From Camelus bactrianus (taxonomy: Eukaryota; Chordata; Mammalia; Artiodactyla; Camelidae), in the NCBI RefSeq assembly GCF_048773025.1, contig NC_133547.1, forward strand, positions 5,218,001 through 5,282,000: a stretch of 64,000 bases of DNA, read 5' to 3'. Position 1 is the first letter of the stretch. Each line of letters opens with the position of its first letter. The translations under genes were made by a program, and so were the position numbers. This document shows positions 14,265-39,440 of this stretch, piece after piece. Below the pieces are notes generated by a model. It searched no databases. It was not told the origin of the DNA and was given only the letters and a program-made list of their open reading frames with translations.

Positions 14265-14505
14265 CTCAGTGGTTCTCAGCCGGTGCTGGGGACTTTTTCT
14301 CTCCCACAGACATTTGGCAATGTCTGGAGACATTTTGGGTTGTCAAAACTGGGCAGGGGAAGTTACTGGCATCTCCTGGGTAGAGGCCAGAGATGTTCCT
14401 TGACGTCCTGAAATGCACAGGACACGCCCCCATGACAGAGCAGCATTCAACCTCAAATGCCCAGATATCAACAGTGCAGAGGCCGATAAACCATGCTCTA
14501 ACCCA
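14265..14505 (+). mobile_element. MER5A-type hAT DNA transposon remnant
   Basis: gtggttctcagccgg, catttggcaatgtctggagacattttgg and actggcatctcctgggtaga follow the MER5A consensus. Confidence 0.8.
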
Positions 14506-15489
14506 TTCCACGGGAAAGTGCAGGGTAGGGGTGGCAGGAATGTAGACAGGGAAGGTAGCTTGTCTAAAGAGGGGATATTGGAGCCGGATCTCAAAGGATA
14601 AGCGTGGACTGCAAAGATGGGAAAAGGGGACAATATTACAGTGGGATGAAACCATGTGAATGAAGATTGGAAAGAAAGGACGGGGCATGAGATCTTCAGG
14701 AAGTGGCAGGCATGTGGCTGAGATGTGTGAAGGTGGTGGCTGAGAGAGGTGGGTAGAATAGATGAGGGTGAGAGTGTGAAAATTCCTGAATAACTGTCAC
14801 TGCCGTTGACAGTTCATCTTGAGGGGAAGGGGCAGGCATGGAAGGATGTTCAGCTGGGGAGGGACTGAGTTGGAGCTGGTATCGCTCCTTCTGAGAATGT
14901 GGTGGTGATGGGCTGGACGAGGTGAGACTGGAGCCCAGAGGTGGAGGAGGAGGGTTTTTTGAATAGTCAGGGGGAGAGAGGTCAGGCTGGTACAGAGAAG
15001 AGGGGGAAGATTAGGGATTTGGTGACTCATGGGAATGGGCGGTGAGGGAGCAGGGAATTGACAGAGAACCTGGCTGTAAAGGTTTGAAATAAGCCTTATA
15101 TTTCTTTGCTATCTGGCATATCAGCATCCTTGTCCTGTGACTACGGGAATGCCCACTGGATCAGGGTGCCACACATCTACAGCTTCAAACCTAGAGGTCA
15201 TTTAGTAAGTCGAATGATTACCTCAGCAGGATTTGGCTGGCTGCATTCTGACCAGGCACCCAAAGCTGACGGTCACCAGTCTCACCAAGCCTGGCACACG
15301 GCGCCATGCTTGTGTGCATGGATTCACTGGATTCTCCAAACAACCAAATGAGTTCAGAGACGTTGTCATCCTCACTTGACAAATGAGCAAGTGGAAGTAG
15401 CAAGAGGTTAAGTGGCGAAGCAGGTGTTTGAATCCTGGCAGAATGACTTTAAGAGCTTAAATTATCATTATTATTATTATTTGAATGAA
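14506..15489. other. non-coding, no recognised gene
   Basis: Nothing beyond short frames. An att-rich microsatellite patch is at about 15465-15482. Confidence 0.4.
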
Positions 15490-16080
15490 GGGAAATTCTC
15501 ATAAAATTAACCATCTTAAAGCCAACAATTTAGTGGCATTTATTATGTGCACAATGTTGTGCAGCCAATGCCTCTACCTAGTTCCAAAACATTTTTCATC
15601 ACCCCCAAAAAGACACTCTATACCCATTAAATAGTCACTCTCCATTCCTTCCTCCTCAAAGCCCCTGACAGCCCCTAATCTGCTTCTTGTCCCTCAGGAT
15701 TACATATTTTGCATGTTTTGTACAAATGTGACCTTTTGTGTCTGATGGCTTTCATTTAGGATGTTTTTTCCGCTTTAGCGAAGGCACTGGGGATTGAACC
15801 CAGGACTTCATGCATGCTAATCACGTGCTCTACCACTGAGCTATACCCTCCCGGAGCCCCCACACCCCCACCTGCATATTTTCGAGGTTTATCCATTATG
15901 TAGCAGATCACTGCTTCAGTCCTTTCATAAATGACATGCCACTATATAGTTAGATCACATTTTGTTTCCACTCACCCCTTGTTAGACATTTGGATTTTTT
16001 TCCCACTTTTTGGCTATTTGGAAGGGGCTTACAATTTTAACAGCTGTCTTCTGCCACCTTCACTAATACAATTTAGACAG
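15490..16080 (-). mobile_element. old L1 fragment, antisense, split by a SINE
   Basis: cataaaattaaccatcttaa, ttagtggcatttattatgtgc and ttcatttaggatgtttttt match the reverse-complement L1 3' UTR. It is interrupted by a minus-strand SINE at 15772-15856. Confidence 0.7.
15772..15856 (-). mobile_element. camelid tRNA-derived SINE, antisense
   Basis: ggggattgaacccaggactt followed by ctctaccactgagctatacc is the reverse complement of the B and A boxes. Confidence 0.9.
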
Positions 16081-16198
16081 ACTCTTGGCCCTGGGATTAA
16101 AACTATGATGGAGAGACGAATGAAATTTGCGGGGTTCCAGAGGAAGTTGTTCCAGAATCTTTCCTTGGATCATAGGTAAGGGTGAAGAAGGCTTCACA

Positions 16199-16404
16199 CT
16201 GGAAGCCAGGTCTTTTTTGTTTGTTTGGGTTTTTCTTCCTTCATTCCTTCGTTCCTTCGTTTGTTTGTTTGTTTCTTTCTTTCTTTCTTCCTCCCTTCCT
16301 CCCTCCCTCCCTCTCTTTCTTTCTCTCTCTCTCTCTCTTTCTTTTTTTTCAATTGAAGTATAGTCCATTTCCAATGTTGTGCTAATTTCTGGAAGCCAGG
16401 TCTT
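16199..16404 (-). mobile_element. ultra-short L1 insertion with 16-bp target duplication
   Basis: The 16-mer ctggaagccaggtctt occurs exactly at 16199-16214 and 16389-16404. Between them are about 130 bp of TTTG/TTTC/CCTT repeats (a diversified reverse-complement poly-A tail), then about 45 bp of antisense L1 3' end (ttgaagtatagtccatttcc..aatttctgg). This is a 5'-truncated L1 reduced to almost only its tail. Confidence 0.85.
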
Positions 16405-17065
16405 GAGTACCAAGGGACCTGGGAGCTGGGCCTTCGGGCACTTTATACAGAGGCCAGGGGGAGCTTACAATCCCCTGGGGCAGGAGAAGATGCAGACTCA
16501 TCTGATTCAGGAAGTGGTTCGGACAGTGACCTCTTAAAGGAACAGACAGAGAGGAGCCTAAATTGAGACCAGAGATGAAGAAGGGGAGGGGGTCTGTTTC
16601 ACAAGATCCAGGGAGGGCCTGGCCAGAAATTGTGTCTCGGTGAGGAGTTGGAGCTAATCCAGGCACAAGGGTGAAGTGCTCTCCTCAGCCAGTTACTGAG
16701 AGTCAGGGCAAAGGACGGACATTCTCACATTCTGGATGGAGGACTGGGGGTGGGGCGGGGAGGTGATAAGAAGCAGACTTGAGGGGTGATGCAGAGTCCA
16801 GTTTGGGATGCATTAAACGAGGAGCCTGAGGTCAGTCCGGGAGAGATGGTGAGGAGGACACGGGGATTTAGAACTTAGGAGAGAGGCCTGGGCTGGAAAC
16901 AAAACATGGGACGCCAGAGCGGAGCCTGGTGGCATCTTCCCTGTGAGCTTGAGTTCAGCTCATTTCAAAGATTTGCTGAGTCTATGTGCTGTGTCCAAGG
17001 CTGGGCTCTGAAAATATCAGGCTGGACACAGTACTGTCCCTGCCCTGGGGGGAGCTTATGGTTTG
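16405..17065. other. non-coding, no recognised gene
   Basis: GC-moderate sequence with only short frames. Old repeat remnants are possible. Confidence 0.4.
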
Positions 17066-17069
17066 GTGG

Positions 17070-17545
17070 CAATCAGAGTTAGATATTTAACAAGGCTAAT
17101 CTTTTTAACAACTTAATGTAGAATGAAATAATGCCACTGGCAGCAACATGGATGGACCGAGAGATGATCATACCAATTGAAGTAAATCTGACAGAGAAAG
17201 ACAAACGTCACATGATACCACTTATATACAGAATCTAAAAAAAAAAAAAAAATGAGACAAATGAAGTTATTTACAAAACAGAAATAGATTCACAGACATA
17301 GAAAATAAACTTATGGTTAACAAAGAGGCAAGGCTAGGGGCAGGGATAAATTAGGAGTTTGAGATTAGGAGATACAAACTACTATATATAAAATAGGTAA
17401 ACAACAAGGTCCTATAGTATTGCACAGGGAACTATATTTGGTATCTTATAAACCTATAATGAAAAAGAATATGAAAAAGAATGTATATATGTATACCAGA
17501 AACTAACACATGTAAATCAACTGTACTTCAATTTAAAAAACATAA
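17070..17545 (+). mobile_element. L1 3' end, sense
   Basis: gcaacatggatggaccgaga, ataccacttatatacagaatct, caacaaggtcctatagtatt and the terminal tcaactgtacttcaattt follow the artiodactyl L1 3' UTR to its end. Confidence 0.9.
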
Positions 17546-17631
17546 TGTAAATTTTATTAAAGATTTTTCATATAGAAAACGGCACAAATCACAGATTTTT
17601 ACTAAACAAAAATGTTTCAAAGAGTGAATGC

Positions 17632-17755
17632 AATCAGAGTTAGATACTTAATGAGGATAATTTTTAAAAAACTTAACATAGGATGTAACAATGCCATTGA
17701 CAGCAACATGGATGGACCTGGAGATGATCATACTAAGTGAAGTAAGTCAGACAGC
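17632..17755 (+). repeat. second copy of an L1 junction segment
   Basis: This segment repeats 17070-17200, including about 30 bp of apparently non-L1 sequence (caatcagagttagata) ahead of the L1 part. The two are diverged by roughly 15%. Confidence 0.65.
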
Positions 17756-18044
17756 CATTGATCTTAGCAATTAGTGCCCAGATCAAGAAACAGATCCTTA
17801 CTGGAACCCCCAGGAGGTCCCTACTGCCCTCCTCCAGCCACTGCCCACAGAGGGTAATCTGTGTCTGCATTCCTGATACCAAAGTTGAATTTTGTCTGTT
17901 TTTGAACCTTGTATCAAGCATATCACATAGTCTGTATTCTCTGTGTCTGGGTTCTTTCACTCACATTGTTTGAAGATTCATAGATGTTGTGTGGAGTTGT
18001 TACCTCATTCTTCCATTGCGTGAATAACCTATAGTCCCTTCACC

Positions 18045-18225
18045 TTTCTTACTGTTTTTTTTTTTTTAATTAAAGTATAGTTGATTTACAATGTTGTGTT
18101 AGTTTCTGGTGTGCAGCATAGTGATTCAGTTATGCATATATATATGTATATATTCTTTTCCACGATGTTTTATTATAAGATACTGAGTGTAGTTCTCTGT
18201 GCTGGACAGTAGGACCTTGTTGTTA
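18045..18225 (-). mobile_element. L1 3' end fragment, antisense
   Basis: A T run then attaaagtatagttgatttacaatgttgtgttagtttctgg and ggaccttgttgttagc. Confidence 0.88.
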
Positions 18226-18483
18226 GCTGCCTTACTGCTGATGGGCATTTGGGCAGGTTCCCTTTTTCAGCCCCTGCGGCGAGTGCTGCTATGAACAGTC
18301 TTGTCTACACGTGGTGCGCATGCGTGCGTGCTTCTGCTGGGTACATGGAACGGCCGGCTCACGGGCTCAGCGTTAGCAGAGAAGGACAAACGTTTCCCCA
18401 AGAGGTTGTACCAATTCTCACTACTACCAGCAGTGTAGGGGAGTTCCAGCCGCTCCCCATTGTCACCAATACTTGATATTCTT

Positions 18484-18488
<5 letters not shown>

Positions 18489-18521
<33 letters not shown>
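18489..18521. repeat. (GT)n microsatellite
   Basis: Pure GT run next to an antisense SINE tail. Confidence 0.95.
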
Positions 18522-18522
<1 letters not shown>

Positions 18523-18633
18523 CGGGGGAGGTGATTAGATTTATTTATTTTCTGAGGAGGTCCTGGGGATTGAACCCAGGACCTTGCGCATGCTGAGCAT
18601 GCGCTCTACCACTTGAACCATATCCTCACCACC
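18522..18633 (-). mobile_element. camelid tRNA-derived SINE, antisense
   Basis: ggggattgaacccaggacctt and gctctaccacttgaaccata, with an upstream tail of attagatttatttatttt. Confidence 0.92.
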
Positions 18634-18654
18634 CAACACTTGCTTTTCTTTAAG

Positions 18655-19470
18655 AAAAAAATTTTAATGTGATAAAATACCCATGACATAAAACTTGCCA
18701 CTTTAATCATTTTCAACTGTACAATTCAGTGGCATTAAGCACATTCACACTGTGCAACCATCGCGACCATCCATCTCTAGAACTTTTTCATCATCCTAAA
18801 CGGAAATGCTATGCCTAGTAAACATTAACTGTCCGACGACTCCCGCAGGCCCCAGCCCCTGGTAACCACTAGAGAGTACTTTTTTTTTCAATCGTGGTTA
18901 AAAAAAAGAAAGGAAAATTTATCATCTTAACAATGTTTAAGTGCACAGTACAGTAGCATTAACTATGCACATTGTTGTCCGTCAGATCTCTAGAATGTTT
19001 TTGTCTTGCAAAAATGAAACTCTCTATCTATTGAATAGCAACTTCCTATCTGTCTCTCCTCTGAGCCTAGTCTCCTCCCACCCCCATCCCCGGGTCCTTC
19101 CACCTTCCAGTTCAAAAAGTTTGATTTCTTTAAAGACCTCATGGAGGGGAGGGGAGAGCTCAGTGGTAGAGTGCGTGCCTAGCATGCACAAGGTCCTATA
19201 AATAAATAAAAACTTAATTATCCGCCCCCCACCCCCCAAAATGGGCTTCTTTAAATATCTCATAGAACTGGAATCCCGCAGCATTCGTCTTCCTGTGACT
19301 GGCTTATTTCACATAGTGCAATATCCTCAACCCTTGATTTCCTTGATAATTATTTTTACCATCTTAGCCAACGTGGTGGCTGTGCGGTGGCACCGTCATT
19401 GTGACTTTAGTCTGCATTTCCTTGACAGTTACTGAAGTTGAACCCCTTTCTGATAATAATGGGCCATTTG
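18655..19470 (-). mobile_element. antisense L1 fragments, two overlapping copies
   Basis: The stretch aatgtgataaaatacccatgacataaaactt..gtggcattaagcacattcac recurs in altered form from about 18895 (atcatcttaacaatgttta..agtagcattaac). Later gaactggaatcccgcagcatt and tcctgtgactggcttatttc continue the same L1 order. A SINE lies inside. Confidence 0.65.
19143..19232 (+). mobile_element. camelid SINE with its B-box part deleted
   Basis: A box gagctcagtggtagagtgc and the anticodon arm (ctagcatgcacaaggtcc) run straight into ataaataaataaaa. The ggttcaatccccag segment is missing. Confidence 0.85.
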
Positions 19471-19488
19471 AGTATCTCCTTTTTTTAG

Positions 19489-19665
19489 GGGTGGGGTGGG
19501 GGAGATAATTAGGTTTTATTTATTTTATTCAGTTATTTAAAAATTTTTTGGGGGGGGAGTAATTAGGCTTTTATTTATTTATTTTTAGAGGAGGTGCTGG
19601 GGACTGAACCCAGGACCCTGTGCACGCTAAGCACACACTCTACTACTGAGCTACACCCTCCCCCT
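19489..19665 (-). mobile_element. antisense SINE inserted in the tail of another SINE
   Basis: A truncated tail (ggagataattaggttttatt) at 19489-19545 is followed by a complete antisense copy at 19548-19665 with ctggggactgaacccaggacc and actactgagctacaccctcc. Confidence 0.8.
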
Positions 19666-19777
19666 GACTGTCTTCTCTTTCTATTGAGTTGTCTGCCTTT
19701 TTTTTTACTGATTGTGGAAGATCTTTATATAGTCTTTTTGTTTATTTGTTTTTTGCTTTTGTTTTTTGGGTTTTTTA

Positions 19778-19889
19778 AGGGAGGTAATTAGGTTTATTCA
19801 TTTACTTTTTTAATGCGGATACTGGGGATTGAACGCAAGACCTCAGGCATGCTAGGCATGCACTCTACCACTGAGCTATACCTTCCCTC
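19778..19889 (-). mobile_element. camelid tRNA-derived SINE, antisense
   Basis: actggggattgaacgcaaga and actctaccactgagctatac. Tail ggaggtaattaggtttattc. Confidence 0.92.
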
Positions 19890-20464
19890 TTTGATCTTTA
19901 TTTTCTATATACTCTGGGTGCCCTTTGTTAGATATAGATCTTGGGCAATACCTTCTCCATCTAGAGAGTTGCATTTAAATTTACTCTTTAAAAATGATAC
20001 ATGGCTTGCTCTCCCCTGACAAGAAAAAAAAAGAAAGAAAGAAAAACAAACAATAAAATAGTACATGTTCTTAAAAGTAGTCATACAAAATAGAAGTATG
20101 CTATAGAGCCAAAAGCTGACATCTCCCTCCAATCCGAAGTAAACTTAACATATAACAAAGTGCTTAACAACACCCACGGTGCAATTTTCCCACTTAACAA
20201 TGTACCTAATGAATATTATGTCCATTTTTCATAGAAGAAAACTGAGGCACAGAGAAGTGAGATGACTTGCCTGATGGAACACCCTCAGCGTTACCCGAGC
20301 CTGGATTTAAACCCGGGACTCTCTAACCGTGACCTTCAGCCTCTCCAAGTAACTTCAGGTTTCCACTTACAAGCTTTGGCTCAGAGGGCAGTCACATCTT
20401 CAAGAATCAGTGCCTGACATACATCATCCTCAGAGGTGCGTTTTCTGGGCTCCAGCCAGCTCCT

Positions 20465-20486
20465 GGGGGCGGGGGTGGGGGCGGGG
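20465..20486 (+). other. G-rich tract at the SIGLEC5-like 3' UTR start
   Basis: Four G-runs (gggggc gggggt gggggc gggg) on the plus strand just beyond the stop codon. A quadruplex is possible on the template side of transcription. The mRNA itself is C-rich here. Confidence 0.6.
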
Positions 20487-20489
20487 TCG

Positions 20490-27682
<7,193 letters not shown>

Positions 27683-28850
27683 CTCTGGGGTGAGAATCAT
27701 GGGGCCCTGGTGTCACGGGACTGAGAGGAAGCCCCAGCAGGAAGCCCAGGGCTGAAGTCAGAAAGGTGACTGACCGCAAAAGAGGAACGAGGCATCCGCT
27801 CGCTGCCGGAGCTGCGTGGACCTTGGAGAATAACCCCTTCTACTTTCCAGTTGAGGGCCGGCTGAGGGTCGCACGCAGCAAGCGCAGCCCAGTCGCCGCT
27901 CGCAGCTCCATGTCCTCCCACCGGAAAGCAGGCCGGTGAGTCCCCGCTGGGTGTGGGACTCAGCAAGGGCCGGCCGGGGACACTCCAGGCGGGAAAGATG
28001 AGGATGGGTCCCGCAGGGGCGAAGGAGGTGGTGAATAATTACTGCATGAACATGTCAAGGGCACACGAGTATCTACTCCTTTCAGGGGAGTAGAGTCCAA
28101 GGGGAGAATGTAACAGACTTTGTCTCTGTCCCTGAGAACTTCTCCGAGGCCTGAGGGGCGGAGGAACCCCAGCTCCCGTTGGTACCGTGTGTGATGCTGG
28201 CAGCACAGGCAGGGGCTTGCAGGAAGCCCGATTGCTCCATGCAGCAAGAAGGCAAGTTCCCTCATATAAATGGCCAGAGTGGATGGGACCAGGACTGGAG
28301 GGGGTCACGAGGACATGATGCTACAGGTGGGCAGGAGGCTTACTGACCGACCTGCTCACAGCCCCTTGCTCCAGGCATCCCTGGTGGTGGCTGCACACGC
28401 CAGGTCTGGGAGCCGGACACTTGGAGCAAGATGACAGCCCAGCACGATGCTGGGAGCGCTGGGCTTTGGGGGCAGGTGGGCCTGGCTCTTCTCCCCTCTG
28501 AGTCTCAGTTTTCTCATCTGTCACATGGGGAGATCACAATTTTCAACGCTCATCTGTAGGAAAATCTGATTCGAGGATGGAGGTGGGTGTTTTCTGCAGA
28601 CTGGTGTGGCAGTCTCGTAGCTCAAGTGCCTGGCTCTGCCCATTCCTCAGGGGTCATTCTGAGTCCTTCCCTCAGTGAGAGCGTTGTTGTCAGCGCTTCC
28701 CTGGGGCTTCATCATCTGAGGCCTCCGACAAAGGGGCGGGGCATAGGCTCCGCAGCTTGATGGCTCTAGGCTGGAGCCTGGTTCCCTGATGCTTGCTGTG
28801 CTGCCTTAGTCAGGGGCTTAACCACTCTGTGCGGGCTCCAGTGCCTATGA
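27683..28850. other. SIGLEC5-like upstream region
   Basis: Presumed promoter side. No TATA box is visible near the start codon, as is common for SIGLECs. No gene or nameable repeat is seen up to 28850. Confidence 0.4.
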
Positions 28851-28854
28851 TCAC

Positions 28855-29830
28855 AGAGTGTTGGGGGCTGAATCGTGTCACCCTAACCTAACCCCCAGTA
28901 CCTCTAAATGTCATTGTATTTGGAGACAGGACCTTTAAAGAGGTAATTAAGGTAAAATTGTTACTGAGGCTGGTGCCCCAGGATCATACCCCTACCCCTC
29001 CCTTAAATAGAAACAAATTACTCTTATCTAAGTTTCAGGAGGAAGCTTCAAGGAGAAAAAAAACAAGAACCAGTTAGAACCAACTAGGCCCAAGATGGCA
29101 GAGGATTTGACTTCCAGTGGACCTTTGAGCCTCATTATACACTCATTGTAATGTATTAGCGTGCTAAATGACACACTCACCAGCGCCAAGACAGTTGACA
29201 GTTGCCATGACAACAACTGGAAAAGCCCACATAAGAACTGGAAAGGAAAATTGCATCAGTTCTCGGTCCAAACCACACCTCTGGCCTTGGATAACGCATG
29301 AATATTCCTCCTACTCTTTGCAATTCCCTCCTTTTACTTCCACCCTCCTACATATTTGGTGTGTCCACCCAAATTGGGTTGAGGAGTTGATTTATGGACT
29401 TGGTTCCCACTTCTCCTTTCTCTGGCCGTTGGATAAAGCCTGTACTCTCCCTCTGTCATCATCAGTTTCATTACTGGCTGTGCAAATCCGATCGGACAGC
29501 GGGTCTCGGCCTGGGCTAGGATCCTGGTGTGGGTTCAGTCAACCAGCGATCAACTAGGTAACAAAATGAGGTCACTGGGGTGAGCCTTAAGCCAATAGGG
29601 CCCACGTCTTTGTAAGAAGAATGGGTGAGGACACAGACACACACCGGAGGGAAGACACAGGGAGCAGACGGCTGTCTGCAAGCCAAGGGGATGGGCCTCA
29701 GAAGGACCAGCCCTGCAGACGGCTTTATCTCAGATCTCTAACCTCCAGAGTCCTGAGAAAATGAACTTCTGCTGTTTAAGCCGCCCAGGCGGTGGTACTT
29801 CGTAGTGGCAGGCCTAGCAAATGAACAGAT
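28855..29830 (+). mobile_element. MaLR (MLT1-type) LTR, split by a younger LTR
   Basis: The left part (tgttgggggctgaatcgtgtc..ttggagacaggacctttaaag) and right part (ggtgagccttaagccaatag..aggcggtggtacttcgtagtgg) are one MLT1-type LTR. The gap is filled by a class I LTR at 28959-29563. Viral fossil. Confidence 0.82.
28959..29563 (+). mobile_element. ERV class I solo LTR nested in a MaLR LTR
   Basis: Exact terminal inverted repeats TGTTAC / GTAACA. The 4-bp target duplication aaat lies at 28955-28958 and 29564-29567. Contains ggataaagcctgtactctcc and a U5-like gtctcggcctggg. No internal part, so it is a solo LTR. It is younger than its MaLR host. Confidence 0.85.
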
Positions 29831-31149
29831 GGGGTCACCTCGAAGATCTGACGTGTTCGTACAAGTGAAATGCCCAGAGCGGCCTAGAGCGGCCCACGAT
29901 GGACGCAGCCCACACAGAGGCCAGCCGTCAGCCTGCAGGTTGGGGCGGATCTGAGGACGGGAGGAGAAAGGGGAAGGGAACGATGTGGTAACCTGAGGCA
30001 ACCTCTGTTTCCCCTCCGCACACTGGCTCTGAACTCCGCTGGCTCTCACTCCACGGGCCACACTTCCGCTCGCCTCCCCAGGACACGTTGTGCTCCGCAG
30101 GCCTCTGCTTAGGCCGGTCCCTCTGCTGGCTGAGCTGGTCACTGCTCCTGCACCCTGGGTGCCTGCCTGTCTCCCATCTGCTGAGCAGAGTGTCCTGGAG
30201 GGCTGGGCTGTGGTGAGGTGGCAGGGGTTAGGGGGAGGGGGTAAGAGTCAAGGAACGAGGAGCCGTGGGCTCTGGGGGTCACGGGCCAGCGTGGGAGGTC
30301 CAGGTACCTGTGTCATTCCTTTAACAGTTGTGCCCTGCCCCCTCCCCTCCACATCCAGGAATGAGCCTACCTGGCTGCCTTCCTTTTCTCGGTCAGGGTT
30401 TGGGAAATGGCGGGTCTGAGTGTCTGTCCTCGGTTGGGTGTGGGGACTGAGATGCCCTGCCTCTGTACTGTGCCTACAGCCCTGGGGTCCTAAGCCAACT
30501 CTCCATCTTCTTACCAGTCTCCAGAATTCTCCTTTGATTGTTCCTTGCACCATTCACAGAGTTTTAAGCTGTCAACAGAGGGCAGCTGGAGGGAACAATG
30601 AGCCAATGCCATCTTGTCTGGACTGGAAGTCTAACCGTTCACCTTTAACGTATTCGACAGATGGGTTGACTCACATCGCACAGCCTGACATTATCATAAA
30701 CAGAAGTCTGACCCAAGTGTTCCATCTGGGTGTTGGGCAGGGGGTGGGGGCACTATGCGTTTTTTCCACCACGCCAGAATCTTCCATTTGTTTCTGTAAG
30801 TGTCACTTAATGAACTGAGGCATCATGCTTTATCCCTGTCATGGTTTGGGTGCTGCTGGTATATTTGGGGCTATTTTTCTTTCAACTGATTTTTTAGGAA
30901 AATTAGAATGTTAGGCTTTTTAGGAGGAAGTTTACAAACTAGCTTCTGCTTTCCTCCACCTTCTCAACCTAGATGTACATTTTTGAGGATAAGAAGGCAT
31001 TAGCCAGGTGGTGACCTGGGGCTAAGGAGAGATGCAGATTCTCCAGGACAGTGAGGAGTGCTTCCGGGAGGGCTACAGAGAGAATGGCTGGAGGGATTGA
31101 TGGTTTTAGGATGTAGTGATGGAGAAGCAGACTGGATGAGATTAAGGAT
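29831..31149. other. non-coding spacer
   Basis: No exon of any recognised family was found. Possible old repeat pieces cannot be named. Confidence 0.4.
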
Positions 31150-31400
31150 AACCTAGAACAGAGGTCAGAAAACTACAGCCCGGGGGCAGCCAGCTTTTGT
31201 GAATACAATTGTGTTGGGACACAGCTGTATTAATTCATGTGCAAAGTGCCTCTGGCTGCTTCTGTACTGCAGAGTTGAATAGTTGCCACAAAGACCCTGT
31301 GGCTTGAAAAGCCTAAATATTTACTATCTGGCTGTTTACCAAAAAGGTGTCTTGACCCCTGACCTATAGTGTCAACCCAAGAAGTTTGTAAATTATTCTT
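31150..31400. mobile_element. hAT-type DNA transposon remnant
   Basis: cagaggtcagaaaactacagcccgg, gttgggacacagctgtattaat, gttgaatagttgcc and ttactatctggctgtttacc follow a common mammalian non-autonomous hAT family. A second copy is at 63565-63800. I am not sure of the family name. Confidence 0.65.
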
Positions 31401-32382
31401 TTGGGTTAAGGAGACAGAGCAGTATTCTGGCTGCAGTCAGCTCTAAGCTTTAGGAAGTTCTCTAAAGGTTAATATGTGATTTTGCCTATAGCAGGGCTAG
31501 TAGGAGGCAGGCAGGATGGAAAGGGAAGATTCAGGAATGGAGAGACAAGGTGCTGGAGGTCAGGTCAAGGAAGGGATCCACGGAAGGGCTCTGAGTAAAG
31601 AGTTGACAGACATGTGGCTGATGTGGTGTCCAGGGCAGGACATACCTAACCTCTGGGTGAAATGTGAGGGCAAAAAAATGTTTCCTGCCATTTCAGAAAG
31701 CAAAGGATGCTGCCGTCAGCCACGTTAGCCTCTCCCAAACGTGAGCCCTGAGGCGAATTCAGGCTGGACAAAAACGGGACACCACTCTAGAGAGTTAAGG
31801 TGTGCATCTAAGGAACGATTTCAGTGAGCCCAGATATTTGCATCTACCCATACGTAGAAAAGCACTAGAATCAATTCCTTGAGATGTCTGATTTTTGTGA
31901 TGAACAGTAATCTTTTGATCAACCACATGTTTGTGTTTTTCAGCAAAAGCTCCTGTACAGCCTGGCTCCTCCCTTACCTCTGGAGCAGTTCCTCAGAGCT
32001 AGCGGAGAGGCTGTCTCCCAGGCTGTGTCCTCAGTGAGGTCCCTGAATCAAACATAACTCACAATTTTTAGGCTGTGCTTTTTTTTTTTTTCAGTTGACA
32101 ATGGTCACAACATACCAGGCCTTCTGCTGTGTGTTTCTCATACATACTTTTCTTTAATCCTCGCAGAAACCCTGTGAGGCTGGACTTCTCACACCTCCTC
32201 CACAAAGCAGGAGACCGAGGCAGGGGAGGTAAGGTGGCTCACCTGATGCCATGCCCGTAGTAAATGAAAGAGTGTGGGTCGATCCCAGGTCGCTCTGATT
32301 GCAAAGTCTAAGCTAGCGCCCACATAGCCGGAAGCTCACAAACTCTTGGAGTTGGCCCATGGGGATGTGACGTCTCCAGGAA
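31401..32382. other. region 3' of CD33
   Basis: A MIR-type fragment lies at about 32100-32300 (ttctctcat..cctgtgaggctgg..gtaaatgaaagag). The rest is unassigned and may hold the CD33 3' UTR. Confidence 0.45.
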
Positions 32383-39290
<6,908 letters not shown>

Positions 39291-39330
39291 TTTCAGTTCA
39301 AGTAAAAGGATGGTAAGGAGTAGTATAAGC

Positions 39331-39440
39331 AGGGAGGGTAGAGCTCAGTGCTAGAGCATGTGCTTAGCACACACAGGGTCCTGGGTTCAATCCCCGGTGC
39401 GGCCATTTAGATAAATAAATAAGTAAATAAAATAAAAATA
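39331..39440 (+). mobile_element. camelid tRNA-derived SINE
   Basis: ggtagagctcagtgctagagc and gggttcaatccccggtgcgg with an ataaataaataag tail. Confidence 0.93.
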
